64,000 nucleotides of DNA, taken from assembly GCA_963642885.1 (NCBI GenBank), contig CAVIJI010000002.1, forward strand, positions 1-64,000. Direction: 5' to 3'. Positions 1-8,180 of this stretch are shown in pieces. The translations under genes and the position numbers were made by a program. Source of the DNA: UMGS1696 sp963642885 (GTDB lineage: Bacteria > Bacillota > Clostridia > Oscillospirales > CAG-272). The stretch's first letter is position 1. The number at the start of each line of letters is the position of its first letter. The notes below the pieces were generated by a model. It worked only from the letters and a program-made list of their open reading frames with translations, was not told where the DNA came from and did no database searches.

Positions 1-343
1 GTGAAGTGGGGATATTCTTTAGCTAAGTAGTGGAGACAACCGCCCCACTCCCGAGCTTACTCTTTTTCAAACTCCGAGGAGTTTGAAAATTGACTGCGTC
101 AACCGAGCAAGCTCCGCTCTTTTGTTTCGGTAGTGAAGTGGGGATATTCTTTAGCTAAGTAGTGGAGACAACCGCCCCACTCCCGAGCTTACTCTTTTTC
201 AAACTCCGAGGAGTTTGAAAATTGACTGCGTCAACCGAGCAAGCTCCGCTCTTTTGTTTCGGTAGTGAAGTGGGGATATTCTTTAGTTCTAATAGTGGAG
301 ACAACCGCCCCACTCCCGAGAATTTCACTTATGTGAAATTCTC
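1..343. repeat. 132-bp structured tandem repeat (2 full units plus a diverged third)
   Basis: Units begin at 1, 133 and 265, an exact period of 132 bases. The first two are essentially identical; the third keeps about 55 bases and then diverges. Each full unit is dense in inverted repeats: AGTGGGG with CCCCACT near its start, a perfect 12-bp hairpin (64-75 with 78-89, loop GA) and a 5-bp hairpin TTGAC-TGC-GTCAA (90-102). In unit 3 the 12-bp hairpin is replaced at the same place by an unrelated 11-bp one (318-328 with 333-343, loop TTAT). The repeat runs into the start of the window, so more copies may lie upstream. No reading frame is evident. It could be a MITE/REP-like element or a structured RNA; function unknown. 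Confidence 0.85.
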
Positions 344-430
344 CCAAGTCGAGGTTAGGGAATAATGCGGAACATACTCGGCTTAGAGGCAGAGAAAATT
401 AAATGAAATATCGTCTCGTTTCGGAGACTG

Positions 431-457
431 AAAAAGGGCACGTCAGTGCCCTTTTTT
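431..457. terminator. Bidirectional intrinsic terminator
   Basis: An 11-bp stem (431-441 with 446-456) with a four-base GTCA loop is flanked by A and T runs, so it can work in both directions. It lies just downstream of the minus-strand solute-binding lipoprotein gene and is its likely terminator; on the plus strand it would end any transcript crossing the tandem repeat. Confidence 0.85.
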
Positions 458-502
458 GTGTAGTTCGATATTGTGTGAATTATAAGTTTGTTCGGTTAGG
501 AA

Positions 503-1966
503 TTACTGACAGCCGGGAAGCTCGCTGAGCTTACGTTTCATGAGCTTTTCGAGAGACTTTGTTTTCGATGTGATTGAGTTATTTTTCGATTCGAAAAGCT
601 GACGTACGGTGCCGTCTCTGAGTTCGCTGCAGAATGTTGCGTCTCCGAGGTCTATTACGCGGGAGTTGAATATGATATCGAGCATTTCCTGTGATTCCTC
701 ATCACGTGTCGCCTTGTTTTTCAGAGCCGTTTCGTAATATGCGGGGACGACATTATTTGCGTATTCACACGCCAAAGCTTCAAGCGTTACGCCTGCTCTG
801 TCCAATTTCTCGCCTGTGACAGTAATCGGCACCACTGTCGGCACGTAATAGCATAGGCGTGTCGCATAGTTCGATTGTTCCTCGTCATACTTGGGATACG
901 GAATAATTCCGAAATCGGATTCCATTTCACGAAGCTCTTCGATAAAGAAGAAAGACATATCCATAAACAAAGCCTTACCCTCGGAAAACATTTTTCTTGC
1001 TGTCAGGGGAATGTCCGCTGCTTCGTCTACGCCGTAATACTGGTTGCTTGAGTAGGTGATATCGAGAAGCTTATCCCAGAATGTCACGAAGCTTTCCTCG
1101 GCCATGGCAAGGTGAGGAATGTCGTTTTCGTCCTTTTCGATGAGCTTGCGTCCCGCACCGATCCAGAAGCCCGGGGCGACCATCTTGGGATGGGATATAT
1201 ATCCGTATCTGTCGTTTTCGTCATATACACCGTTGCCGTCTGTGTCGGAAACCGCTGTGAGCATCATATCGTTCATCTTATCCATAGTCCACGTACCGTT
1301 TTCGACGGTTTCGTAAGGATTATCGAGGTTAAGATTCTTTATCATATCCTTATTGAAAATCAACGCAAACGTCAGGTCATATGTACACAGGTCGAAGGCG
1401 GAGAGCGCCGTAAACTGTTTGCCCGCTATTGTGAGAGATTCGTTTACGCTTTTGTCCCAATAGGGCTTTTCGAGATCGATATTCGGAATTTCGTCCGCCG
1501 TTACGATGAGATTTTGCTGCCACCAGTTGATATCTGTTCCACAGCGAATTCTTATTAGGTCAGCGGTCGTGTCTCCCGCTATTACCGCCGTTCTCGGCTC
1601 GTCCGAGAAATCGGGGTACAGTAATTGCTCAAGATTTATATTGAATCTTTCCTCTATGCTTGTTGTGGACTCATACATGGCATCGTTTATCGGCACCGCG
1701 AGCATTTCATCCGCCGTGACGGCATAATGAAAGTTTTGGTTTTCGAAGGTCATGATACCGAATGACTCACCGTCATAGTTGTGTTCACCGAGGTCATCCT
1801 TGTATGTGTCCTCATCTGCCGTATTTTCGCTTTCGACAGACACTTCTTCTTTTTCACTTTCCGCGTACGATGTTGTTTCGCTTTCGCTTTTTTCCTCTGA
1901 ACCCGAAGAGCATGATGTAAACAGTATCAGTGCGGTAAGTATGAGTGTAAGAGTGCGTTTTTTCAT
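503..1966 (-). CDS. Extracellular solute-binding lipoprotein (ABC sugar-binding, family 1 type)
   Basis: A 487-aa lipoprotein. The N-terminus MKKRTL, a hydrophobic stretch and the lipobox LFTSC, followed by a long Ser/Glu/Thr-rich linker to about residue 70, predict a membrane-anchored protein outside the cell. The body resembles family 1 solute-binding proteins, with the hallmark WTMDKMNDMM followed by the calcium-loop-like stretch DTDGNGVYDENDRYG. The start at 1966 is chosen over an upstream ATG at 1999 because GGAGG lies 7 bases before it. It follows the GH127 gene by 13 bases, so the two are one operon, which suggests it binds an arabinose-containing oligosaccharide (inference). No permease or ATPase genes accompany it, so the transporter must be encoded elsewhere, or the protein acts only as a surface binder. 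Confidence 0.85.
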   Translation of the reverse strand: MKKRTLTLILTALILFTSCSSGSEEKSESETTSYAESEKEEVSVESENTADEDTYKDDLGEHNYDGESFGIMTFENQNFHYAVTADEMLAVPINDAMYESTTSIEERFNINLEQLLYPDFSDEPRTAVIAGDTTADLIRIRCGTDINWWQQNLIVTADEIPNIDLEKPYWDKSVNESLTIAGKQFTALSAFDLCTYDLTFALIFNKDMIKNLNLDNPYETVENGTWTMDKMNDMMLTAVSDTDGNGVYDENDRYGYISHPKMVAPGFWIGAGRKLIEKDENDIPHLAMAEESFVTFWDKLLDITYSSNQYYGVDEAADIPLTARKMFSEGKALFMDMSFFFIEELREMESDFGIIPYPKYDEEQSNYATRLCYYVPTVVPITVTGEKLDRAGVTLEALACEYANNVVPAYYETALKNKATRDEESQEMLDIIFNSRVIDLGDATFCSELRDGTVRQLFESKNNSITSKTKSLEKLMKRKLSELPGCQ

Positions 1967-1979
1967 TTTACTGCCTCCG

Positions 1980-3833
1980 TCAGATATTGTATTCGGCATA
2001 GGTACGGTAAAGAAGCCCGTCCCATCCGTCTGTGTTCATGGGATTGGATGTATATCCGCTTTGCCTGAACCATATTCTCATGGGAAGTGCACCGTTGTTG
2101 TTCCATTTTCCGTACTCTATAAGTGTGAATTCCTCGCCGCTCTCCGACTTTACGGTTATCGAACCGTCTGAATTCATAACGGGAGTATCGTCACCGAGAA
2201 TAAAATCGAGATCTTCCCATTTGTCTACTGCTTTTTCACAGCAGTAAAGTACGGGTCCGCGCATAAACGCAATTCTTCCGTGATCGGCTTCGACATACGG
2301 ATGTGCCATAATCTTTCTGAGCGGTTTGTCCATCTCTACGGTTATGACATTCTTTTTTCCCGCCTCGACAATTGCGTATCCGTTCAGAATCAGGTGCGGA
2401 GCTTCTCCGTTGATTTTAAAATTTCTTGCCCATGCTGGAATTCGACACAAAATACGGACGTTTTTATCCGAGTCGACCGATATTTTACCGTCGCGGTACG
2501 ACACCTTTGTGCCGTTCAAAACAGCTTCGGATTCTATATAAAGGTTGAGCATTATATCACGATTTTTTATTGCCCAGATATAGCGCGGCATTTCGCCGAT
2601 TATCTTAAGAAGCATAGGCGGGCAGCACGGGCAGCCGTGCCAGCTCCATCTTTCAAATCCGCCGCGTGTTTCGAGGGGATTCTGGTATGTATAGTGGTCG
2701 CCGCTTGCCGAAACCGATGCGGGTATTACGTTGTTCAGCGTGCATTCAACCGCATCCCATACGGATGCATCCGATGTGAGACGGAACATGGCACCTCCGA
2801 AAAAGGCGAAACCGACGCCCGCACAGGTTTCGAGATACGCATTGTTCGGCAGATCGTATTGCTGACCGAAGCTCTCGTCTCCGGGTGCAACTCCGACACA
2901 GCCGTTAATATGCAGCTTTGATTCCGTTATATCTCTCCAGATACTGTATGCGGCGTATGCGAGCCGTTCATCGCGGCTTTCCGCGGCAGCCTCGGCCATT
3001 CCCTCGTAGAAAAGCACGGCTCGTACGGCGTGACCGACGGCTTCTCTCTGCTCTCTCGCGGGGCAGTGATCCTGAGCGTATTCTCTGAGAAACGGAGGAA
3101 ACGTGTAGCGATCCTTGTGGTTGCCCTTGTTGTTTATCAAATCCAATGAGAGACGAAGATATTCTCCCTTCACGGCTCCGACTTCATCCGCGAGAGAGGG
3201 ATGTTCGTCGAGCAGTCTCTCAAGCTCGATAAGTGCCGTTTCGGTGACGGAATGTTCTGTTGTGATGTTCTTTTTCGGCGCGTCACCTATAAACGACGCG
3301 AGATAATTCGCCATTTTTACCGCAACTCGCAGAAGTGTTGTTTTCCCCGTCGCTCTGTAGTGATGTACGCCGGCTTCGATAAGACAGCCGGCATCGTATA
3401 CCTCATGCTGCCAGCGAATGTTTCCGCCGTTTCTGCCCCATCTCTGGTTCGGCCGCTCAAGTGTAGTGTACGGGTTTATATATCCTTCGGGATCGGCATC
3501 CTGTGCTTTTGCGATGGCGTCGATTATACCGTCCAGCATTTCACCGATTTTGTCGGGCTGACCGATGTATATGTCGGAAATACCTCTTATGCATTCGCAT
3601 ATCAATCCGTGGTACCACGGCGGGCCTGCATGACCGCCCTTTTCGCCGCGTGCAACTCTGTTGTAGTTTTCGACGGCGCCGTCGGCGAGAAATTTTTCGA
3701 GTATGTCGGGGACGGAAACCGTGCGGATTTTTTCGGTGAGCTCAGAGAAAAATCTGTCGTACAGTTTCACGTTTGCGATGTCGGCATACATCGGAAAATC
3801 ACCGTATATGTTTGTTTTCGAATAATTTTCCAT
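1980..3833 (-). CDS. GH127 beta-L-arabinofuranosidase (DUF1680)
   Basis: 617 aa, close to the usual family length, with no signal peptide, so cytoplasmic. GH127 enzymes release beta-L-arabinofuranose from arabino-oligosaccharides or hydroxyproline arabinosides, using a zinc-bound cysteine nucleophile. Visible family marks are HEVYDAGCLIEAGVHHYRAT (about 143-162), E320 in GDESFG (fits the acid/base), E335 and C337 in LETCAG, and C401/C403/C404 in HGCPCCPP (fits the nucleophile and zinc ligands). The correspondence to the characterised Bifidobacterium enzyme HypBA1 is from memory. The start has AGGAG five bases upstream and a consensus promoter before that. It is the first gene of an operon with the binding lipoprotein, divergent from an AraC regulator that is the obvious candidate controller. 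Confidence 0.92.
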   Translation of the reverse strand: MENYSKTNIYGDFPMYADIANVKLYDRFFSELTEKIRTVSVPDILEKFLADGAVENYNRVARGEKGGHAGPPWYHGLICECIRGISDIYIGQPDKIGEMLDGIIDAIAKAQDADPEGYINPYTTLERPNQRWGRNGGNIRWQHEVYDAGCLIEAGVHHYRATGKTTLLRVAVKMANYLASFIGDAPKKNITTEHSVTETALIELERLLDEHPSLADEVGAVKGEYLRLSLDLINNKGNHKDRYTFPPFLREYAQDHCPAREQREAVGHAVRAVLFYEGMAEAAAESRDERLAYAAYSIWRDITESKLHINGCVGVAPGDESFGQQYDLPNNAYLETCAGVGFAFFGGAMFRLTSDASVWDAVECTLNNVIPASVSASGDHYTYQNPLETRGGFERWSWHGCPCCPPMLLKIIGEMPRYIWAIKNRDIMLNLYIESEAVLNGTKVSYRDGKISVDSDKNVRILCRIPAWARNFKINGEAPHLILNGYAIVEAGKKNVITVEMDKPLRKIMAHPYVEADHGRIAFMRGPVLYCCEKAVDKWEDLDFILGDDTPVMNSDGSITVKSESGEEFTLIEYGKWNNNGALPMRIWFRQSGYTSNPMNTDGWDGLLYRTYAEYNI

Positions 3834-3870
3834 AATGTCTCCTATGTACGGTTTGTTTGTCGTTAAATGA

Positions 3871-3899
3871 ATTATATCAAATCACCATTTACACGGCAA
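3871..3899 (-). promoter_or_regulatory. Sigma-A promoter for the GH127 operon
   Basis: On the minus strand, TTGCCG (3894-3899), 17 bases, then TATAAT (3871-3876), about 40 bases before the GH127 start. It is back-to-back with the araC-type promoter; the roughly 90 bases between them include a 12-bp A/T palindrome (3907-3918) and a GTGC/GCAC inverted repeat near 3942-3957, where an AraC-type regulator could bind. Confidence 0.8.
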
Positions 3900-3988
3900 C
3901 CTTTTTTTATTATAATAAGCGGACAAATCTTAGATAGCTTTGTGCTTCGGTTCGCACTTTGTTTTTTGCATATAAAAAGCATTGCACA

Positions 3989-4017
3989 TTGACAAAAGCG
4001 TAATACACAGCTATAAT
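3989..4017 (+). promoter_or_regulatory. Consensus sigma-A promoter for the AraC-family gene
   Basis: Perfect TTGACA (3989-3994), 17-base spacer, TATAAT (4012-4017). Transcription would begin near 4024, which rules out the longer reading frame from 3982 and supports translation from 4051. Confidence 0.9.
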
Positions 4018-4050
4018 TTTATTATATTATTACGTTGCGGAGTAGTGGTT

Positions 4051-4989
4051 ATGCTGTATCTGTGTCATAAAATTACGTCTCCCGTAGAGTATTGTACGAG
4101 CGGCAAGTTTATCTGCGAAAAGGGCGGTGCGGTTCATCCGCGCAGAAAGCTCGACACATACGTGCTTCTTCTGGGCGGGGACGGTGAATATGCCATTGAG
4201 CAGAACGGGACGGAATATATTCTTACACCGGGGACATATATGCTGCTTTTGGCAGACCATGAACACGGCGGAACAAAGCCGTGCCCTCCGAAGCTGTCAC
4301 ACTATTGGTGTCACTTTTATCTTAATGGGGACGTCTCTCTTTTAGACGAAAGCGAAGCCTCGGAACGAATATCCGCGATGAAAAGCGGTGCGGGCGATAA
4401 TGTAAATGAATTTATTCTTCCCGAGTTCGGCAGAGTGCCGTCAACGGAAAAGTATCGACTTCTGTTCAATTCGCTTATCGATTCGTCGCTCAGCGATAAT
4501 ATATACAGACATGAAATATGCAACAATATAATCACGGAAATGCTGCTTGAGCTGTCGTATTCCTTTTTTTCGGCAAGCATTCCGCAGAAAAAGCCGTCGA
4601 ATTCGGCACTGACCGAAAACGTAACGGAATACATAAGAATAAACGCCGCATCGATAAGAACCGTTTCGGACGTAGCCGATCATTTCGGATACAATTCGGA
4701 ATATCTTACGACACTTATGAAAAAGAACACCTCGCATTCGATAATAGAGTGTATAAATTTAAGCAAAATCGCAAAAGCGAAGGAAATGCTGCTCGGTACC
4801 GCACTCGGTATATCCGAAATAGCGACATTATGCGGCTTTTACGATTCCAAGTATTTCGGCAGGCTGTTTCGAAAGCTCAACGATATGACACCGGGAGAAT
4901 TCAGAAACACATACTCGAAAATACATATGAATACGAATACGGCGAAGCGAGATGACATACCGATATCGGGAGAGGGTGCAGATGAATGA
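4051..4989 (+). CDS. AraC-family transcriptional regulator
   Basis: 312 aa. The N-terminal half is a cupin-like sensor domain (a beta-rich stretch containing PGTYMLLLADHEHGG). The last 100 residues hold the two helix-turn-helix motifs: VSDVADHFGYNSEYLTTLMK, and ISEIATLCGFYDSKYFGRLF followed by GEFR. The family binds DNA through this C-terminal part and senses a sugar or other ligand through the N-terminal part. The start at 4051 has GGAG eight bases upstream and lies just after the promoter. It is divergent from the GH127/lipoprotein operon, so regulation of that operon is the leading inference. It overlaps pcp by four bases (ATGA), so the two are co-translated. Confidence 0.92.
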   Translation: MLYLCHKITSPVEYCTSGKFICEKGGAVHPRRKLDTYVLLLGGDGEYAIEQNGTEYILTPGTYMLLLADHEHGGTKPCPPKLSHYWCHFYLNGDVSLLDESEASERISAMKSGAGDNVNEFILPEFGRVPSTEKYRLLFNSLIDSSLSDNIYRHEICNNIITEMLLELSYSFFSASIPQKKPSNSALTENVTEYIRINAASIRTVSDVADHFGYNSEYLTTLMKKNTSHSIIECINLSKIAKAKEMLLGTALGISEIATLCGFYDSKYFGRLFRKLNDMTPGEFRNTYSKIHMNTNTAKRDDIPISGEGADE

Positions 4990-5594
4990 AAATATTGTTT
5001 ACGGGCTTTGACGCCTTCGGCGGAGAGAAGATAAATCCCGCAGGTGAAGCGGTCAAGATGATGAAAGCCGATATATGCGGTACGGAAATCGTCAAAGCGG
5101 AAATTCCCACGGTTTTCGGAAAATCTCGGGAAACACTCGAAGCGGCGGTTGAAAAATACATGCCGGATGCGGTGGTATGCGTAGGACAGGCAGGCGGTAG
5201 GAATGCCGTAACACCGGAAATGATTTCGGTGAACATCATGGATGCCCGCATCCCCGACAACGAGGGTAATATGCCGAGGCATGAATACATCATAGACGGC
5301 GGCAGAGAAGCGTACTTTTCGACGCTTCCAGTTGAGAAAATCGTCGAAGAGCTGAACATAAACGGAATTAAATCGTCTGTGTCGTACCATGCGGGAACAT
5401 TCGTGTGCAATTATCTGATGTATTCGCTGATGCATATGATAAAAACGAAATATCCGCACATGAAAGGCGGATTTGTTCATGTACCGTTTTCGGCGGAACA
5501 GGCAATAAACAAGTCGGTTCCGTATATGGAGCTCACGGAAATCACACGTGCACTCGAAATAATCGCACAGGTGCTTGCCGCAGGCGCGATTTGA
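4986..5594 (+). CDS. pcp: Pyroglutamyl-peptidase I
   Basis: 202 aa, normal for this cytoplasmic cysteine peptidase (family C15), which removes N-terminal pyroglutamate from peptides. The catalytic triad is visible: E78 in AVTPEMISVN, C141 in HAGTFVCNYLMY and H165 in GGFVHVPF. The N-terminal MKILFTGFDAFGG is typical. It starts inside the AraC gene's stop region (ATGA overlap) and shares its promoter. Why a peptidase is co-translated with a sugar-type regulator is not clear. Confidence 0.95.
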   Translation: MKILFTGFDAFGGEKINPAGEAVKMMKADICGTEIVKAEIPTVFGKSRETLEAAVEKYMPDAVVCVGQAGGRNAVTPEMISVNIMDARIPDNEGNMPRHEYIIDGGREAYFSTLPVEKIVEELNINGIKSSVSYHAGTFVCNYLMYSLMHMIKTKYPHMKGGFVHVPFSAEQAINKSVPYMELTEITRALEIIAQVLAAGAI

Positions 5595-5620
5595 CAAAAC
5601 ACTTATGTGTATGTTATAAT
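5591..5620 (+). promoter_or_regulatory. Sigma-A promoter for holB
   Basis: TTGACA (5591-5596), 18-base spacer, TATAAT (5615-5620). The -35 box overlaps the pcp stop codon, so the promoter is built into the end of that gene. Confidence 0.85.
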
Positions 5621-5673
5621 AAAATGTAAGTTTAATGTTGAGAATACATCGCAGCACTGTATCGGGAGGTCAC

Positions 5674-6672
5674 ATGGAACGAAAATTTTTTCCGAACATT
5701 ATCGGGAATAGTCGTATAAAAGAAACCGTCGCCCCCGATATATTAAACGGAAAAGCGGCACACGCATACATAATCGAAGGGCCGAAAGGTTCGGGCAGAT
5801 ACAAGACGGCACTGGCTATATGTGCGTCCGTTGTATGTGAGAACAGGGGAACAGCATTGGCTCTTCCGTGCGGAGAGTGCGATTCATGCAAAAAAATACT
5901 CGGCGGCTTATCGGTCGATGTACTTTTGACCGAAAAGGCGTCAAACAGGCAGTCAATCGGCGTGGAACAGATCAGGCCGATTAAGAATTCGCTTTATATA
6001 GCGCCGAATGACGGTGCTAAGAAGTTTTACATAATTAAGGATGCCGATTTTCTCACGCAGGAGGCACAGAATGCGCTTCTTCTGCCCATTGAGGAGCCGC
6101 CTGAATTCGTTATGTTCATACTGATTTGCGAAAATGCCGCTTCATTGCTCGAGACGGTCAGAAGCCGTGCTCCTATACTCAGAACGGAGAGATTTTCGCC
6201 GCTGTTTACGGAAGAATATTTACGGAAAAAATACGGGCCTTCTAACCGAGACAAGCTTTCGTATGCCTCGCATCTTGCGTTCGGTTCACTCGGACGTGCG
6301 GAGGAGCTGTACGAGCACGGTGCGGACGAAGCAAAGCTTTACAAATGTGCAAGCGACTTTCTCGATTTGCTGCTTAACGGAAAATCATCAGAGAGTGTGA
6401 CTTTTATACGCAACTCCATGCCGAGTGAAAGAACGGACGTCTGCGAGGTTTTATCACTGATGCGTTTTGCTTTACGTGATATTATTGCGGTAAAAAAAGG
6501 CGGAGAGCCGATATTTTACACCGACATTCCCGCATATGCGAAAAAGATATCCGTCAAGCGGGCTTTGCATCTTTATTCGATCATATCGCAGGCAGAGGAT
6601 GACATTGCGGCGAACTGTTCTGTGAATACGGTTCTTGCGGCAGTTGTCGGCGGATATACTTCAGCTATATAA
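5674..6672 (+). CDS. holB: DNA polymerase III delta' subunit
   Basis: 332 aa. A clamp-loader AAA+ subunit. The N-terminal AAA fold carries a degenerate P-loop, GPKGSGRYKT (about 35-44), lacking the usual GKT, as expected for the non-hydrolysing delta' subunit. A zinc-binding region follows, with cysteines in CASVVC and CGECDSCKK. The usual SRC sensor motif appears as SRA in VRSRAPIL, a small deviation. The start at 5674 has GGGAGG five bases upstream; the longer frame from 5635 has no ribosome site. It is followed by ricT, as in Bacillus. Its last codons (GGYTSAI and stop) are the beginning of the downstream 98-bp repeat. Confidence 0.9.
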   Translation: MERKFFPNIIGNSRIKETVAPDILNGKAAHAYIIEGPKGSGRYKTALAICASVVCENRGTALALPCGECDSCKKILGGLSVDVLLTEKASNRQSIGVEQIRPIKNSLYIAPNDGAKKFYIIKDADFLTQEAQNALLLPIEEPPEFVMFILICENAASLLETVRSRAPILRTERFSPLFTEEYLRKKYGPSNRDKLSYASHLAFGSLGRAEELYEHGADEAKLYKCASDFLDLLLNGKSSESVTFIRNSMPSERTDVCEVLSLMRFALRDIIAVKKGGEPIFYTDIPAYAKKISVKRALHLYSIISQAEDDIAANCSVNTVLAAVVGGYTSAI

Positions 6673-6943
6673 TGAAAGAATACACCGCCTCCCCGAGAAT
6701 GCTTCATAAAATGGAGCATTCTCCGAAGTAAGGCGTAGGTTTATTCCGCGGATATACTTCAGCTATATGATAAAGAAAACACCGCCTCCCGGAGAATGCT
6801 TCATAAAATGAAGCATTCTCCGGAGTAAGGCATAGGGTTATTCGGCGGATATACTTCAGTTTAGCAGTGAAGGAAAACGCCGCCTCCCCGAGAATGCTTC
6901 AAAGAATGAAGCATTCTCCGAAGCAGAGTGAAGGTTTATTCCG
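6649..6943. repeat. Three tandem ~98-bp hairpin repeats after holB
   Basis: The sequence CGGATATACT recurs at 6651, 6749 and 6846, with a truncated fourth start at 6944; periods are 98, 97 and 98. Each unit carries a strong hairpin of 12 to 14 bp built from GAGAATGCTTCAT and its complement; unit 2 is perfect over 14 bp, while units 1 and 3 show a few changes. Short outer arms (CGCCT/AGGCG) flank the hairpin in unit 1. Unit 1 begins inside the last codons of holB, and unit 2 preserves a copy of those codons and a stop. The reading frame open from 6867 is chance. This fills most of the holB-ricT gap; a structured intergenic repeat is the simplest description. Confidence 0.88.
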
Positions 6944-7034
6944 CGGATTGACATCGGCTGTGGGAAAAGTCTCTTTTGCGCAGCATAACAATTACAAACA
7001 ATCATTTACAATAAAATCGGGAGTTTACGAATAT

Positions 7035-7916
7035 ATGGAGAAAGAAATTGTTTCTTCTGTTGAAATACCTGAGTCCGGCAGTATCGAAATAATCGGTATA
7101 AGATTTCGTGATGTCGGCAAGGTTTACTATTTTTACCCATCTGGTATTCAATTTAAAGAAGGTGATTTTGCCGTAGTAGAAACCACACGCGGAATCGAAT
7201 ACGGATATGTATCCGAAGGAAACCACATGACGGATGTATCTAAGGTGGTAGCGCCTCTGCGCCGTGTTGTCAGAAAGGGTACCGAAGAGGATGGCGCAAA
7301 GTATGAGGAAAACAAGCGCCTTGAAGCAGAGGCTTTTGAGATATGCAAGCAGAAGATAGCGGAGCATGACCTCGGAATGAAGCTGATAAGCGCGGAATAC
7401 ACACTTGACAACGGTAAGCTTCTTTTCTACTATTCGGCTGAAATACGTGTGGATTTCCGTGAACTGGTTAAGGATCTGGCGTCCGTATTCCGCACCAGAA
7501 TAGAGCTCAGACAAATCGGCATAAGAGACGAGGCGAAAATGCTCGGAGGTCTGGGAGTATGCGGTCAGCCTTTGTGCTGTTCCCGTTTTCTTTCGGATTT
7601 CGTACAGGTATCGATAAAAATGGCGAAGGAGCAAAATCTTTCACTTAATTCGACAAAAATATCGGGCACATGCGGCCGTTTGATGTGCTGCCTGAGATAC
7701 GAGCATGAAACATATGAAGCGGAAATCGCGAAAACACCTCCGATTGATTCTACCGTTAAAACCGCGGACGGAGTCGGTGTGGTGACCGAGATGAGCCCAC
7801 TGCAGGGAACGATAAAGGTCAAGCTCCCCGATGGCAGCGTTAAGCAGTACAACAGAGGAGATGTCATCAGAGTTAAGACGATTTCAAAGGATGAGTGCAA
7901 GAATTCCGAAAAATAA
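7035..7916 (+). CDS. ricT: RicT/YaaT (PSP1-domain protein of the Y-complex)
   Basis: 293 aa. In Bacillus, RicT joins RicA and RicF in an iron-sulfur complex that promotes mRNA processing with RNase Y and affects sporulation and competence. The family blocks are clear: KVYYFYPSGIQFKEGD near the N-terminus, DFRELVKDLASVFRTRIELR, IGIRDEAKMLGGLG, and two cysteine motifs CGQPLCC and CGRLMCC that fit cluster ligands. The start at 7035 is preferred because family homology begins just after it; a GGGAG lies 11 bases upstream, rather far. The position after holB is the Bacillus order. A small ferredoxin follows. RicA and RicF are not in the window. Confidence 0.93.
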   Translation: MEKEIVSSVEIPESGSIEIIGIRFRDVGKVYYFYPSGIQFKEGDFAVVETTRGIEYGYVSEGNHMTDVSKVVAPLRRVVRKGTEEDGAKYEENKRLEAEAFEICKQKIAEHDLGMKLISAEYTLDNGKLLFYYSAEIRVDFRELVKDLASVFRTRIELRQIGIRDEAKMLGGLGVCGQPLCCSRFLSDFVQVSIKMAKEQNLSLNSTKISGTCGRLMCCLRYEHETYEAEIAKTPPIDSTVKTADGVGVVTEMSPLQGTIKVKLPDGSVKQYNRGDVIRVKTISKDECKNSEK

Positions 7917-8002
7917 TCTGTTTATATAATTTGTGAAGCAACAGAACGAAAAATTTCCAAAAATTTTGTAAAATACTATTTAATTTATCCCCGATATATG
8001 TT

Positions 8003-8134
8003 NNNNNNNNNNNNNNNNNNNNNNNNNNNNNNNNNNNNNNNNNNNNNNNNNNNNNNNNNNNNNNNNNNNNNNNNNNNNNNNNNNNNNNNNNNNNNNNNNN
8101 NNNNNNNNNNNNNNNNNNNNNNNNNNNNNNNNNN
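8003..8134. other. Assembly gap (132 N)
   Basis: 132 unknown bases between ricT and the ferredoxin gene. The nine bases ATATATGTT occur on both edges (7994-8002 and 8135-8143), so the two contig ends may simply overlap. Known sequence on either side is A/T-rich and should contain the ferredoxin promoter. Confidence 0.97.
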
Positions 8135-8180
8135 ATATATGTTAGAATAAGCATATCTTAAAAACAGGAGGTTTTTTATA

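Noticed and set aside
3982..4050. Longer AraC-type protein starting at 3982
   Set aside because: The start lies upstream of the -35 box of its own promoter.
1..6943. CRISPR arrays at the two tandem-repeat loci
   Set aside because: Units of 98-132 bases are repeated whole, without unique spacers, and no Cas genes are present.
6867..7034. N-terminal extension of RicT
   Set aside because: It would translate the third hairpin repeat; family homology begins only after 7035.
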